Made by a program: the position numbers and the translations under genes | Notes under the pieces: generated by a model | The model's input: the letters and a program-made list of their open reading frames with translations, nothing else | Databases searched by the model: none | What the model was told of the DNA's origin: nothing | Part shown: positions 16,669 through 25,074 of the stretch, piece by piece | Layout: the number at the start of each line of letters is the position of its first letter | Numbering within the stretch: position 1 is the stretch's first letter | Assembly (NCBI RefSeq): GCF_035944355.1 | Contig: NZ_DASZBH010000004.1 | Location: 310,001-374,000 of the forward strand | From: Frateuria_A sp035944355 | Lineage (GTDB): Bacteria; Pseudomonadota; Gammaproteobacteria; Xanthomonadales; Rhodanobacteraceae | Length of the DNA: 64,000 nt | Direction: 5' to 3'

Positions 16669-18048
16669 ATGCAGCTGAGGTCACTGCAGACCCGCCTGAC
16701 CGGGCTGCTGATGCTGGCGAGCTTCAGCGGGGCGCTGGTCTATGCCGGCATCAGCCAGTGGCCGTTGCCGCAGCTGCTCTCCTGGCTGCGCCACGATCCG
16801 CGTTTCGGCACCCATCTGCCGACCCTGCCGGGCATATCCGGCGCCCTGCTGGCGAGCATGGTGGTCTTGCTGCCGCTGTTGCTCTGGCTGGGATCCCAGG
16901 TGATGTCGCCGATCCGCCGCCTGCTGCGCGCGCTCGAAGGCGCGGTGGCCAGTTTCCGCGACGGCGACTTCAGCTTTTCCATTTCGGCCGACCGGCGCGA
17001 CGAGCTGGGCGACCTGATCCGCATGCACAACACGCTGGGCCAGACCCTGCGCGAGCAGCGCCAGCACCTGGTGCAGCGCGAGCTGTTGCTGGACACGGTG
17101 GTGCAGCACACGCCGGTGGCGCTGGTGCTGGCCAATGCGCAAGGCCGCGTCGCCTACGCCAACATCGCCGCGCGGCACCTGTTCAATGAAGGTCGCAGCC
17201 TCAACGGGCTGGATTTCGGCGAGCTGCTGGTCAAGGTTCCCGAGGCACTGCGCCATGCCGTGGAGAGCGGCGAGGACGCGCTGCTCACCGTGCCGATGGA
17301 CGGCGCCGAGGAGACCTTCCATCTCTCCCAGCGGCTGTTCCGCCTGCAGGGGCGGCCGCACAAGCTGTATTCGTTCCGGCGCATGACGCGCGAGCTTTCA
17401 CGGCAGGAAGTGGCGACCTGGAAGCGGGTGATCCGCGTGATCAGCCACGAGCTCAACAATTCGCTGGCGCCGATTTCCTCGCTCGCGCACTCGGGCGCGG
17501 AGCTGGCGCGGCGCAACGACCTGGCGCGGCTGCCCGGGGTGTTCGCCACGATCGGCGAGCGCGCCCGCCACCTGCACGGCTTCATCGCCGGCTACGCCAG
17601 CTTCGCCAAGCTCCCCACGCCGCAACCGCAGCCGATCGACTGGCAGACGTTCCTGGACAGCCTCGCCTTGCACTGCCGCTACCAGCTGGTCGGCCAGGTG
17701 CCGACCGAACCGGGCTGGTTCGACGCGGCGCAGATCGAGCAGGTGCTGATCAACCTGATCAAGAACGCGCACGAAGCCGGCGGCGCCGAGGACGGCGTGA
17801 CGCTGGCGCTCGCGCAGGTCGGCCACGACTGGCGCATCGAGGTGGCCGACCGCGGCCCGGGCATGAGCGAGACCGTGCTGGCGCAGGCGCTGTTGCCGTT
17901 CTACTCGACCAAGCGCTCGGGCACCGGGCTGGGCCTGGCGCTGGCGCGCGAGATCACCGAGGCGCACGGCGGGCGCATCACGCTGGCCAACCGCGAGGGC
18001 GGCGGCCTGCGCGTGAGCCTGCTGTTGCCGGTGCGCGCCTCGGCCTAG
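16669..18048 (+). CDS. NtrY-like sensor histidine kinase
   Basis: A 459-residue membrane kinase. Two membrane segments (about 11-27 and 57-77) enclose a short periplasmic loop of about 30 residues. HAMP (78-130), PAS (about 138-235), the H-box SHELNNSLAPI with phospho-acceptor His260, N-box NLIKNAHEAGG (Asn366), G1 DRGPGMS (394-400) and G2 GTGLGLALA (418-426) follow in order. This matches NtrB/NtrY-type kinases that pair with sigma-54 regulators, and the NtrC-type gene lies just upstream. The small external loop leaves little room for ligand binding, so membrane events, the neighbouring secreted protein or the PAS domain may supply the signal. The stop is followed by 63 bases before the SPFH gene. 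Confidence 0.92.
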   Translation: MQLRSLQTRLTGLLMLASFSGALVYAGISQWPLPQLLSWLRHDPRFGTHLPTLPGISGALLASMVVLLPLLLWLGSQVMSPIRRLLRALEGAVASFRDGDFSFSISADRRDELGDLIRMHNTLGQTLREQRQHLVQRELLLDTVVQHTPVALVLANAQGRVAYANIAARHLFNEGRSLNGLDFGELLVKVPEALRHAVESGEDALLTVPMDGAEETFHLSQRLFRLQGRPHKLYSFRRMTRELSRQEVATWKRVIRVISHELNNSLAPISSLAHSGAELARRNDLARLPGVFATIGERARHLHGFIAGYASFAKLPTPQPQPIDWQTFLDSLALHCRYQLVGQVPTEPGWFDAAQIEQVLINLIKNAHEAGGAEDGVTLALAQVGHDWRIEVADRGPGMSETVLAQALLPFYSTKRSGTGLGLALAREITEAHGGRITLANREGGGLRVSLLLPVRASA

Positions 18049-18111
18049 CGGCTTGTCATAGCCTGCCCAGTCGGCTCGCCTATACTCGACCTTCAACCAA
18101 AGGAGGGGGTC

Positions 18112-19056
18112 ATGGGCAATCTGCTGATAGCCGCGGTGCTGGTCGTGCTGGTGGTGATCGTGATCGCCAAGCTGGTGCGCATCGTGCCGCAGGGCTACGA
18201 GTGGACGGTGGAGACTTTCGGCCGCTACACGCGCACGCTGAACCCCGGCCTGCATTTCCTGATCCCGATCTACCAGGGGATCGGCGCCAAGATGAACATG
18301 ATGGAGCAGGTGCTGGAGGTGCCTTCGCAGGACGTCATCACCAAGGACAACGCCGTGGTGCGCGTGGACGGCGTGGTGTTCTACCAGGTGCTGGACGCGG
18401 CCAAGGCGGCCTACGAGGTGGCCAACCTGGAGCAGGCCTCGCTGGCGCTGGTGATGACCAACATCCGCACCGTGCTGGGCTCGATGGACCTGGACGAATC
18501 CCTGAGCAAGCGCGATGCGATCAATGCGCAGCTGCTGCGCGTGGTCGACGAGGCCACCCACCCGTGGGGCGTCAAGGTCAACCGCATCGAGATCAAGGAC
18601 ATCGCGCCGCCGCGCGACCTGATCGACTCGATGGCGCGGCAGATGAAGGCCGAGCGCGAGAAGCGCGCCAACATCCTGGAGGCCGAGGGCTTCAAGCAGG
18701 CCGCGATCCTCAAGGCCGACGGCGAAAAGCAGAGCACGATCCTGGCCGCCGAGGGCAAGAAGGAGGCCGCCTTCCGCGAGGCCGAGGCGCGTATCCGCCT
18801 GGCCGAGGCCGAGGCCGAGGCGACCAAGATGGTTTCCGACGCGATCGCCAACGGCAACCTCAACGCGCTCAACTACTTCGTCGCCAACAAGTACGTCGAG
18901 GCGCTCAAGGAGATCGCGCACTCGCCCAACCAGAAGATGCTGCTGCTGCCGATGGAGGCGACCGGCATCATCGGCTCGCTGGCGGGCATCGCGGAGCTGG
19001 CGAAGGAATCGCTGTCGCAGCAGGGGGCGCCGAAGGCGGTGCCGCCGCCGCGCTGA
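18112..19056 (+). CDS. SPFH/stomatin-like membrane protein (QmcA type)
   Basis: A 314-residue protein with one N-terminal membrane anchor (about residues 3-22), an SPFH/Band-7 domain (about 25-190), and a long alanine- and glutamate-rich coiled-coil stretch (about 185-260). The size and the paired NfeD gene downstream match the QmcA/stomatin group of membrane-scaffold proteins that oligomerise in the inner membrane. A very strong ribosome site (AAAGGAGGGGG) precedes the ATG. A TATACT box at 18081-18086 could be the -10 element of its promoter, although the only good -35 candidate (TTGTCA at 18053) is 22 bases away, too far for a normal sigma-70 promoter. Confidence 0.92.
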   Translation: MGNLLIAAVLVVLVVIVIAKLVRIVPQGYEWTVETFGRYTRTLNPGLHFLIPIYQGIGAKMNMMEQVLEVPSQDVITKDNAVVRVDGVVFYQVLDAAKAAYEVANLEQASLALVMTNIRTVLGSMDLDESLSKRDAINAQLLRVVDEATHPWGVKVNRIEIKDIAPPRDLIDSMARQMKAEREKRANILEAEGFKQAAILKADGEKQSTILAAEGKKEAAFREAEARIRLAEAEAEATKMVSDAIANGNLNALNYFVANKYVEALKEIAHSPNQKMLLLPMEATGIIGSLAGIAELAKESLSQQGAPKAVPPPR

Positions 19057-19077
19057 GGCGCCGGGGCGAAAGGCCTC

Positions 19078-19177
19078 CCCCTTCTCCCAGCCCTCTCCCC
19101 CGGCAAGAGGGCGCAGGTTGCGGCAGGTTGTAGCTCTCTCTCCCCCGAGCGTGCTCGGAGAGGAGTTGCGGAGAGGG
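19078..19177. repeat. CTCTCCC palindrome element between SPFH and NfeD genes
   Basis: Half-sites CTTCTCCC, CCCTCTCCCCC and CTCTCTCTCCCCC are followed by a stem with CCGAGC against GCTCGG (about 19144-19158) and GAGAGGGG. It occupies much of the 211-base gap, lies right after the SPFH stop, and is of the same type as the copies at 14631 and 49312. Confidence 0.7.
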
Positions 19178-19267
19178 GAAGGCCGGTGCCGCAAGCTCAG
19201 TCAGGCCCGCCCACGCTTGCCCCATACCCCGAGCCGCGACACCATCGGCCATCGCACGGAGTTCTGC

Positions 19268-19714
19268 ATGTCCTTCCTTTCCGCACATCACCTCTGGTGG
19301 CTCCTGGCCCTGCTGCTGATCGCGCTGGAGGTGGCCCTGCCGGGCTACTTCCTGCTCTGGATCGGCATCGGCGCGGGCGCCACCGGCGTGCTCGTCTGGC
19401 TGCTGCCGGGCACATCGCTGCTGGCGCAGGCGGTGGCCTTCACCGTGTTCGCCCTGCTCGCCTGCGCGCTCTACGCCTACATGCTGCGCCCGCGGCTGCG
19501 CCGCGGGGACGCGGCCGGCGAACGGCTCAATCGCCGTGCCGAGCAACTGGTCGGCCAGCGCTACGTGCTGATCGAGCCTATCGTCAATGGCCGCGGCCGG
19601 GCGCGCGTGGGCGACGGCGAGTGGCTGGTGAACGGGCCGGACCTGCCGCTGGGCGCCAACGTGGAAGTGGTCGGCGTGGACGGCAACATGCTCAAGGTGC
19701 GGCCGGCCGCATGA
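19268..19714 (+). CDS. NfeD-like membrane protein
   Basis: A 148-residue protein with two or three close-packed membrane segments (about 8-28, 30-48, 52-73) and a C-terminal soluble beta-rich domain (about 90-148; GRGRARVGDGEWLV) of the NfeD OB-fold type. Short NfeD proteins of this kind work with the SPFH protein encoded next to them. The frame is open 150 bases further upstream, but the ATG at 19268 begins the typical hydrophobic start; an upstream start would run through the repeat element. Its stop overlaps the next ATG (ATGA). Confidence 0.9.
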   Translation: MSFLSAHHLWWLLALLLIALEVALPGYFLLWIGIGAGATGVLVWLLPGTSLLAQAVAFTVFALLACALYAYMLRPRLRRGDAAGERLNRRAEQLVGQRYVLIEPIVNGRGRARVGDGEWLVNGPDLPLGANVEVVGVDGNMLKVRPAA

Positions 19715-20976
19715 ACGCACCGACGGGCGCGGCGCAGGCGGCGCTGGACACGCGGATCGCCTTCCTGGTCGAACTGGCGCGCCGGTTGCACCAGTACGGC
19801 ACCTCGGCGCAGCGCCTGGAGACGGCCATCGCGGGTTCGGCGCTGCGGCTGGGCCTGGCCGCGGACGTGTGGTCCAGCCCCACCGCGATCATCATCTCCT
19901 TCGCCGAGGTGAGCCGTGGCGAGGAGGGCCTGGCCCAGGTCACACAGGTGATGCGGCTGTCGCCCGGCGACGTCAACCTGACGCGGCTGTGCGAGGCCGA
20001 CGCGATCGCCGACCGCGCGATCGCCGGCGAGCTGGACCTGCGCGAGGGCTTCCGCCTGCTGCGCGAGCTGGGCCGGCCCGATACGCGGCGCGCGCAGGCG
20101 GCGGTGGTGGGCAGCTACGGCCTTTCCGCCGCCAGCATCGCGGCGCTGTTCCTGCACAGCTCCTGGGTCGACCTGGTGGTGGCCGGCGCGATCGGCCTGG
20201 TGATCGGGCTGATCACCGTGCTGTCGGCCACGCGGCCGCGGCTGGCGGTGGCCAGCGACGCGATCAGCGCGCTGGTGGCGACCGCCAGCGCGATCGTGGT
20301 CAGCGCCTTCGTGGTGCCGCTGGCGGTCAAGTCGGTGGTGCTGGCGGCACTGATCGTGCTGGTGCCGGGCATGTCGCTGACCACCGCGGTGCGCGAGATC
20401 TCCAGCCAGCACCTGGTCTCGGGCATGGCGCGCATGGGCGGCGCCATCGCCACGCTGCTCAAGCTCACCTTCGGCACCGTGGCGGCCAGCCAGGTTTGCG
20501 CGGCGCTGGGCGTCCACCCCAGTGCGCGCACCCTGCCGGTGCTGCCGTCGTGGACCGACTGGCCGTCGCTGCTGATCGGCGCGCTGGGCTTCGCCATCCT
20601 GTTCCGCGCCGCGCGACGGGACTGGCTGGTGGTGGTCGGCGCGGTCTTCGTCGGCTACCTGGCCACGCGCTGGGGCGGCCTGCTGTCGGGCGCGATCCCC
20701 GGCGCGCCGTTCGGCGTGTTCCTCGGCGGCTTGTTGCTGGGCGCGCTGGCCAACCTTTATGCGCGCTACATGCACCGGCCCGGCGCGGTGGTGCGCGAGC
20801 CCGGGATCATCCTGCTGGTGCCCGGCAGCGTGGGCTTCCGCAGCGTGTCTTACCTGTTCGAGCGCGACACCACCTTGGGCATGGACAGCTTCATCCTGCT
20901 CATCACGTTGCTGATCTCGCTGGTGGCGGGGCTGCTGTTCGGCGACCTGCTGGTGTCGCCGCGCCGGTCGCTCTGA
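19711..20976 (+). CDS. ThrE-family threonine/serine exporter-like membrane protein
   Basis: A 421-residue protein with an N-terminal soluble DUF1212-type region (about 1-120; LARRLHQYGTSAQRLE) and about ten hydrophobic segments from residue 125 to the end. This is the fused ThrE form; E. coli YjjP and YjjB are separate halves. Family members export threonine and serine, or dicarboxylates such as succinate. Which applies here cannot be told from sequence. The start overlaps the NfeD stop by four bases, so translation is coupled, although a functional link to the SPFH pair is unproven. Confidence 0.87.
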   Translation: MNAPTGAAQAALDTRIAFLVELARRLHQYGTSAQRLETAIAGSALRLGLAADVWSSPTAIIISFAEVSRGEEGLAQVTQVMRLSPGDVNLTRLCEADAIADRAIAGELDLREGFRLLRELGRPDTRRAQAAVVGSYGLSAASIAALFLHSSWVDLVVAGAIGLVIGLITVLSATRPRLAVASDAISALVATASAIVVSAFVVPLAVKSVVLAALIVLVPGMSLTTAVREISSQHLVSGMARMGGAIATLLKLTFGTVAASQVCAALGVHPSARTLPVLPSWTDWPSLLIGALGFAILFRAARRDWLVVVGAVFVGYLATRWGGLLSGAIPGAPFGVFLGGLLLGALANLYARYMHRPGAVVREPGIILLVPGSVGFRSVSYLFERDTTLGMDSFILLITLLISLVAGLLFGDLLVSPRRSL

Positions 20977-21003
20977 GCCGGGAGCGGCGGGAGAAGGCTC
21001 GCC

Positions 21004-21564
21004 TCAGCCGCCGGCTTCTTCTTCGCCCGTGCCCTCGTCCTGCTGCAGCTCCTTGAGCAACTGGAAGATCTCGCGGTACGCGCGCGGGGGTTTGTTCGCC
21101 GCACGCTCGCTGCGCGCCTGGCGGACCAGCGAGCGCAGGTGCTGGCGATCGATGGAGGGGTGCTCGGCGATCAGTTCGGCGGCAGCCTCGTCGTCTTCCA
21201 GCAGACGCTCGCGCAGCGCCTCCAGGCGATGCATGGCCGCGGTCTCCTGCCGCTGGCGTTCGCGGTTTTCGCCCAGTTCCGCGCGCACGCTGTCGAACAC
21301 CGCCTCGTCGTAGCGGCGCATCTTCTTGGCCAGGAAGGCCAGCTGGCGCTTGCGCGCGATGTGCGAGCTGATCCGTCGCAGGTTGGCGATTTCCTCGGCC
21401 ACGTCCTCGGGCAGTTCGAGCTTGGCCAGCCGGCTGGGCGGCAGCTCGACCAGTTGCGTGGCGAGCGCCAGCACGGCGAGCGCCTCCCGGCGCTGCTGGG
21501 TGCGGCTGGGGCCGTAGTCCTGCTCGTCGAGTTCGGTCTGGTTGCGGCTGCGGCTGGGGCTCAC
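21004..21564 (-). CDS. darP: dual-action ribosomal maturation protein DarP (YjgA, DUF615)
   Basis: A 186-residue, strongly charged, mostly helical protein of the DUF615/YjgA family, which binds pre-50S particles and helps late large-subunit assembly. Visible hallmarks are the acidic start with SRTQQRREA, LVELPPSRLAKL, the HIARKRQLAFLAKKMR stretch and the acidic tail. The length fits the family (E. coli about 183). It starts in a four-base overlap with the end of the DUF1653 gene, so the two are translationally coupled. It converges with the ThrE-like gene, leaving only 27 bases between. Confidence 0.92.
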   Translation of the reverse strand: MSPSRSRNQTELDEQDYGPSRTQQRREALAVLALATQLVELPPSRLAKLELPEDVAEEIANLRRISSHIARKRQLAFLAKKMRRYDEAVFDSVRAELGENRERQRQETAAMHRLEALRERLLEDDEAAAELIAEHPSIDRQHLRSLVRQARSERAANKPPRAYREIFQLLKELQQDEGTGEEEAGG

Positions 21565-21803
21565 GGGTATTCCAGGGTTTCAGGGGCCGGCGCGGGGGAT
21601 TCCAGCGCGAAGCGGGGCACGGGTACGCCACCGACGAGAACGGTTTCGGCGAACATGGCCGCGGGGCGCACCCACAACCCGCGCTCGCCGTAGAGGGCGC
21701 GGTAGACGATGAGTTCCTCCAGCGTCTCGCTGTGGCGGGCCACGCCGACCACCTCGTAACGCTGGCCCTTGTAGTGTCGGTAGATGCCGGCGACGGGTGT
21801 CAC
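21561..21803 (-). CDS. DUF1653 domain protein
   Basis: A protein of about 80 residues covered almost wholly by the small DUF1653 beta-rich domain (GIYRHYKGQRYEVVGVARHSE, then YRALYGERGLWVRP). The function is unknown. I place the start at the GTG at 21803 because AAAGGGAG lies at the right distance and the family fold begins a few residues later. An in-frame ATG at 21839 would add 12 residues but has no ribosome site. It overlaps darP by four bases and is divergent from pmbA, with about 80 bases between them. Confidence 0.85.
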   Translation of the reverse strand: MTPVAGIYRHYKGQRYEVVGVARHSETLEELIVYRALYGERGLWVRPAAMFAETVLVGGVPVPRFALESPAPAPETLEYP

Positions 21804-21883
21804 GGCGCGCTCCCTTTGATTGCGCGAAGGCGACCCCATGTCCGGAAGTCGCCCGCCATTCTACCCGCCTGAAGGAACGCCCC

Positions 21884-23236
21884 GTGAGTGCAGCCGCCTT
21901 GTCCGCCGATGCCAGCCAGCAGGAACTCGACCGCCTGGCCGAGCTGGCCGAGGACGTGATCCGCCGCGCGCGCGCCGCAGGCGCCAGCGCGGCGGAGGTC
22001 GCCGCGAGCATCGATGCCGGACTCAACGTGAACGTGCGGCTGGGCGAGGTGGAGACGGTCGAGCACACGCGCGACCGCGGCTTCGGGTTGACCGTCTACT
22101 TCGGCCAGCACAAGGGCACGGCCAGCACCGCCGATCTCAATCCGGCCTCCGTGCAGGCCACGCTGGAGCAGGCCTGCGCCATCGCCCGCTACACCGAGGC
22201 CGATCCGGCGGCGGGCCTGGCCGACGCAGGGCGCATGGCCACCCGGTTCCCCGACCTGGACCTGTGGCACCCATGGGACATCGACACGGCCGAGGCGATC
22301 GAGCTGGGCAGGCAGATCGAAGCCGCCGGCCGCGCGCACGCAGGCATCACCAATTCCGACGGCGCCGCGGTGCAGGCGGGCCAGACGCTGTCGGTGTACG
22401 CCAACTCGCACGGCTTCGTCGGGCGCGAGCGGGCCACGCGACATGCGCTGTCGCTGTCGCTGATCGCCGGCGAAGGCGACCGCATGCAGCGCGACTACTG
22501 GTACGACAGCGTGCGCGCAGCGGGCGACTTCATGAGCGCGCAGGCGCTGGGCGACAAGGCCGCCGAGCGCACGCTCGCGCGCCTGGACTCGCGCAGCCTG
22601 GGCACGCGCCAGTGCCCGGTGCTGTTCGTGCCGGAGCTCGCCCGCGGCCTGATCGGCCACCTGGTGAGCGCGGTGAGCGGCGGCTCGCTCTATCGCCGCG
22701 CGAGCTTCCTGGTCGACCACGCCGGCAAGCGCGTCATGCCCGAATGGATGAACATCCTCGAGCGTCCGCTGCTGCCGCGCGGCATGGGTTCGGGCGCGTT
22801 CGACGCCGAGGGCGTGGCCACCGCCGACAGCGCGCTGATCGAGCACGGCGTGCTGGCGCGCTACATCCTGGGCAGCTATTCGGCGCGCAAGCTGGGGCTG
22901 GAATCCACCGGCAACGCGGGCGGCATCCACAACCTGCTGGTCGAGTCCGGGCCGGACGACTTCGCCGGGCTGCTCAGGCGCATGGATACCGGGCTGGTGG
23001 TCACCGAGGTGATGGGGCAGGGCGTGAACACCCTCACCGGCGACTATTCGCGCGGTGCCGCGGGCTTCTGGGTCGAGCGCGGGCAGATCGCCTATCCGGT
23101 GGAAGAGATCACCATCGCGGCCAACCTGCGCGACATGTTCGCGGGCATCGTGGCGGTGGGCAACGACGTGGATCGGCGGGCGCAGATCCTCACCGGCTCG
23201 ATCCTGCTCGACCGGATGACCGTCGCCGGCCAGTAG
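21884..23236 (+). CDS. pmbA: metalloprotease PmbA (TldE)
   Basis: A 450-residue protein, exactly the usual PmbA length. PmbA and TldD form a cytoplasmic heterodimeric peptidase that degrades unfolded peptides and matures microcins; PmbA is the partner without the zinc site, and no HExxxH is visible here. The C-terminal half shows the family stretches GGSLYRRASFLVDHAGK and MGQGVNTLTGDYSRGAAG. The GTG at 21884 is chosen because GAAGGA precedes it by seven bases. The in-frame ATG further up (21797) overlaps the divergent gene and has no such site. tldD is not in the window. Confidence 0.94.
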   Translation: MSAAALSADASQQELDRLAELAEDVIRRARAAGASAAEVAASIDAGLNVNVRLGEVETVEHTRDRGFGLTVYFGQHKGTASTADLNPASVQATLEQACAIARYTEADPAAGLADAGRMATRFPDLDLWHPWDIDTAEAIELGRQIEAAGRAHAGITNSDGAAVQAGQTLSVYANSHGFVGRERATRHALSLSLIAGEGDRMQRDYWYDSVRAAGDFMSAQALGDKAAERTLARLDSRSLGTRQCPVLFVPELARGLIGHLVSAVSGGSLYRRASFLVDHAGKRVMPEWMNILERPLLPRGMGSGAFDAEGVATADSALIEHGVLARYILGSYSARKLGLESTGNAGGIHNLLVESGPDDFAGLLRRMDTGLVVTEVMGQGVNTLTGDYSRGAAGFWVERGQIAYPVEEITIAANLRDMFAGIVAVGNDVDRRAQILTGSILLDRMTVAGQ

Positions 23237-23327
23237 CCCGAACTGCCTATGGCATCGCGGTACGGCTTTGCTAGCATCGCCGCACCGGCGCGATGGCCGG
23301 GGTCATCGAAGGTAAGAGGAGACACGC

Positions 23328-23768
23328 ATGAGCGTTCCGCCCGATTCCGTCGTCCCGCCCCCACCGCCGCATGAGCCGGTACCGCCGCCCGAACCGCTGG
23401 ATGCCGTCGGCATGCCCAGCCGCGAGGAGCGCCAGTGGGCGCTGTTCGCGCACCTGTCGGCGCTGCTGGGCGGACTGGTCACCAGCCATTTCTTCGGCCT
23501 GGGCTGTCTGATCGGGCCGCTGGTGATCTGGCTCGTCAAGAAAGACACGATGCCTTTCGTCGACGACCAGGCCAAGGAAGCTCTCAATTTCAACATCACC
23601 GTGGCCATCGCGGCCGTGGTGTGCTGGATTCTGGTCTTCGTGCTGATCGGCATCCCGCTGCTGATACTGCTGGGCGTGGCCTGGCTGGTCTTCGTGATCA
23701 TCGCGGCGATCAAGGCGAACGAGGGCGAGCGCTACCGCTATCCGTTCACCTTGCGCTTCATCCATTGA
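23328..23768 (+). CDS. DUF4870 membrane protein
   Basis: A 146-residue protein with a proline-rich N-terminus (about 1-30) and the DUF4870 domain: REERQWALFAHLSALLGG, a hydrophobic segment ending GPLVIWLVKK, the typical VDDQAKEALNFNIT, and two further membrane segments before the tail YRYPFTLRFIH. The function is unknown; proteins of this family are small inner-membrane proteins. The start follows AAGAGGAGACACGC. A TAGCAT box at about 23270 could be part of its promoter in the 91-base gap after pmbA. Confidence 0.9.
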   Translation: MSVPPDSVVPPPPPHEPVPPPEPLDAVGMPSREERQWALFAHLSALLGGLVTSHFFGLGCLIGPLVIWLVKKDTMPFVDDQAKEALNFNITVAIAAVVCWILVFVLIGIPLLILLGVAWLVFVIIAAIKANEGERYRYPFTLRFIH

Positions 23769-23777
23769 CGAGCGACT

Positions 23778-23805
23778 GGCGGGCCTGCGGGCCCGCCTTC
23801 TCGTT
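23778..23805 (+). terminator. probable terminator hairpin between DUF4870 and ispA genes
   Basis: GGCGGGC (23778-23784) pairs with GCCCGCC (23791-23797) across a six-base loop and is followed by TTCTCGTT. It lies 9 bases after the DUF4870 stop, between convergent genes. The T-run is interrupted, so strength is uncertain. Confidence 0.55.
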
Positions 23806-23825
23806 CCCCCCGGCGTGTCCGCCGC

Positions 23826-24761
23826 TCAGTGGGTCCGGTTAGCGGCGTAGAGCGCCAGTTCTTCCAGCAGCTCGCCGGGCGCACCGAATCCGCGGATCGC
23901 CTGCAGGGCGGTGCCTGTCAACTCGGCGAGGCGCGCGCGCGAGGCGGCCATGCCGATGATCGAGGGGAAGGTGGGCTTGTCCGCCGCCGCGTCCTTGCCG
24001 GCGGTCTTGCCGATCACCGCCGACTCGCCTTCCACGTCGAGGATGTCGTCGCGTACCTGGAAAGCCAGGCCCACCGCGGCGGCATAGCGGTCCAGCGCGT
24101 CCAGCGCCGCCGCATCCGCGCCCGCGGCGAGCGCGCCCAGCCGCACCGCAGTACGGATCAGTGCTCCGGTCTTGCAGGCATGCATGTGCTCCAGCTCGGC
24201 CAGCGTGAGCCCACGCCCCACCGCGGCCAGGTCCAGCGCCTGCCCGCCGGCCATGCCCTCGGCGCCGCAGGCGCGGCCGAGCACGCGCAGCATCTCGAGC
24301 ATGCGCCTGGCGTCGGCGCCGCCGTGCGGATCGTGCGCGAGGATCTCGAAGGCGAGCGCCTGCAAGGCATCGCCGGCGAGGATCGCCATGGCCTCGCCAT
24401 ACACCACGTGGCAGGTCGGGCGGCCGCGCCGCAGCGCGTCGTCGTCCATCGCCGGCAGGTCGTCGTGCACCAGCGAGTAGGCATGGATCAGCTCGACCGC
24501 GCAGGCGGAGGCGTCCAGCTCGGCGCCGTCCGCGCCGAGTGCATGACCGGCGGCGTAGACCAGCAGCGGGCGCAGGCGCTTGCCGCCGCCGAGCACGGCG
24601 TAGCGCATGGCGCGGTGCAGTTCCAGCGGCGGCTGTTGCTCGGAGGGCAGCACGCGCGCGAGCGCGGCATCGGCGCGCGCCGTCAGCGCGAGCAGCCGGG
24701 GGCCGAGTTCGGGCGGCGCGTCAGGATTCGGATTCGAAGGGTTCGGCGTCGTCGGGCGCAT
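23826..24761 (-). CDS. ispA: (2E,6E)-farnesyl diphosphate synthase
   Basis: A 311-residue short-chain polyprenyl synthase that condenses IPP with DMAPP and GPP to make farnesyl diphosphate, feeding undecaprenyl and quinone synthesis. The first aspartate-rich motif is DDLPAMD (100-106), with the two-residue insertion typical of bacterial FPP synthases, and the second is DDILD (238-242). GGGKRLRP (58-65) binds substrate. The N-terminus is uncertain: the ATG at 24761 lies 41 bases inside xseB, and there is no good ATG/GTG between it and residue 36. xseB-ispA order is common in gammaproteobacteria, but dxs, often next, is absent here; the neighbouring gene is convergent. Confidence 0.93.
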   Translation of the reverse strand: MRPTTPNPSNPNPDAPPELGPRLLALTARADAALARVLPSEQQPPLELHRAMRYAVLGGGKRLRPLLVYAAGHALGADGAELDASACAVELIHAYSLVHDDLPAMDDDALRRGRPTCHVVYGEAMAILAGDALQALAFEILAHDPHGGADARRMLEMLRVLGRACGAEGMAGGQALDLAAVGRGLTLAELEHMHACKTGALIRTAVRLGALAAGADAAALDALDRYAAAVGLAFQVRDDILDVEGESAVIGKTAGKDAAADKPTFPSIIGMAASRARLAELTGTALQAIRGFGAPGELLEELALYAANRTH

Positions 24762-24978
24762 CGGGATCGAGCAGCAGGCGCACGCGCAGCTCGGCCTGGT
24801 CCAGGGCCTGCTGGCAATGGCGGTAGAGGCCGATGCCGCGCTCGAAGGAGGCCAGCGATTCGTCCAGGCTCAATTCGCCGCCTTCCATGCGCGCCACCAG
24901 TTGCTCGAGTTCGTCCAGCGAATGCTCGAAGTCGGCGACGGACGGGGTTTCCGCGGGGGCAGAAGCGGGTTTGGCCAT
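24721..24978 (-). CDS. xseB: exodeoxyribonuclease VII small subunit
   Basis: An 85-residue protein with the XseB helical hairpin: FEHSLDELEQLVARMEGGEL, SLDESLASFERGIGLYRHC, then an acidic tail. It pairs with XseA to degrade single-stranded DNA. The ATG at 24978 (MAKPAS) is preferred over an in-frame TTG nine bases upstream. The 3' end overlaps ispA by 41 bases. The large subunit xseA is not in the window, which is usual. Confidence 0.92.
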   Translation of the reverse strand: MAKPASAPAETPSVADFEHSLDELEQLVARMEGGELSLDESLASFERGIGLYRHCQQALDQAELRVRLLLDPDAPDDAEPFESES

Positions 24979-25074
24979 GGGCGGCAACGCTAGCGCAGCG
25001 GGGTCCGGGAATCAATGTTTTGCGCCGTCCTCGGCCCTTCGGCGCGACGCAAGGACGAGGTCAGAGCGCCTGCT

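Noticed and set aside
18053..18086. A sigma-70 promoter (TTGTCA and TATACT) before the SPFH gene
   Set aside because: The 22-base spacing is too long. Only the -10-like box is mentioned in the gene entry.
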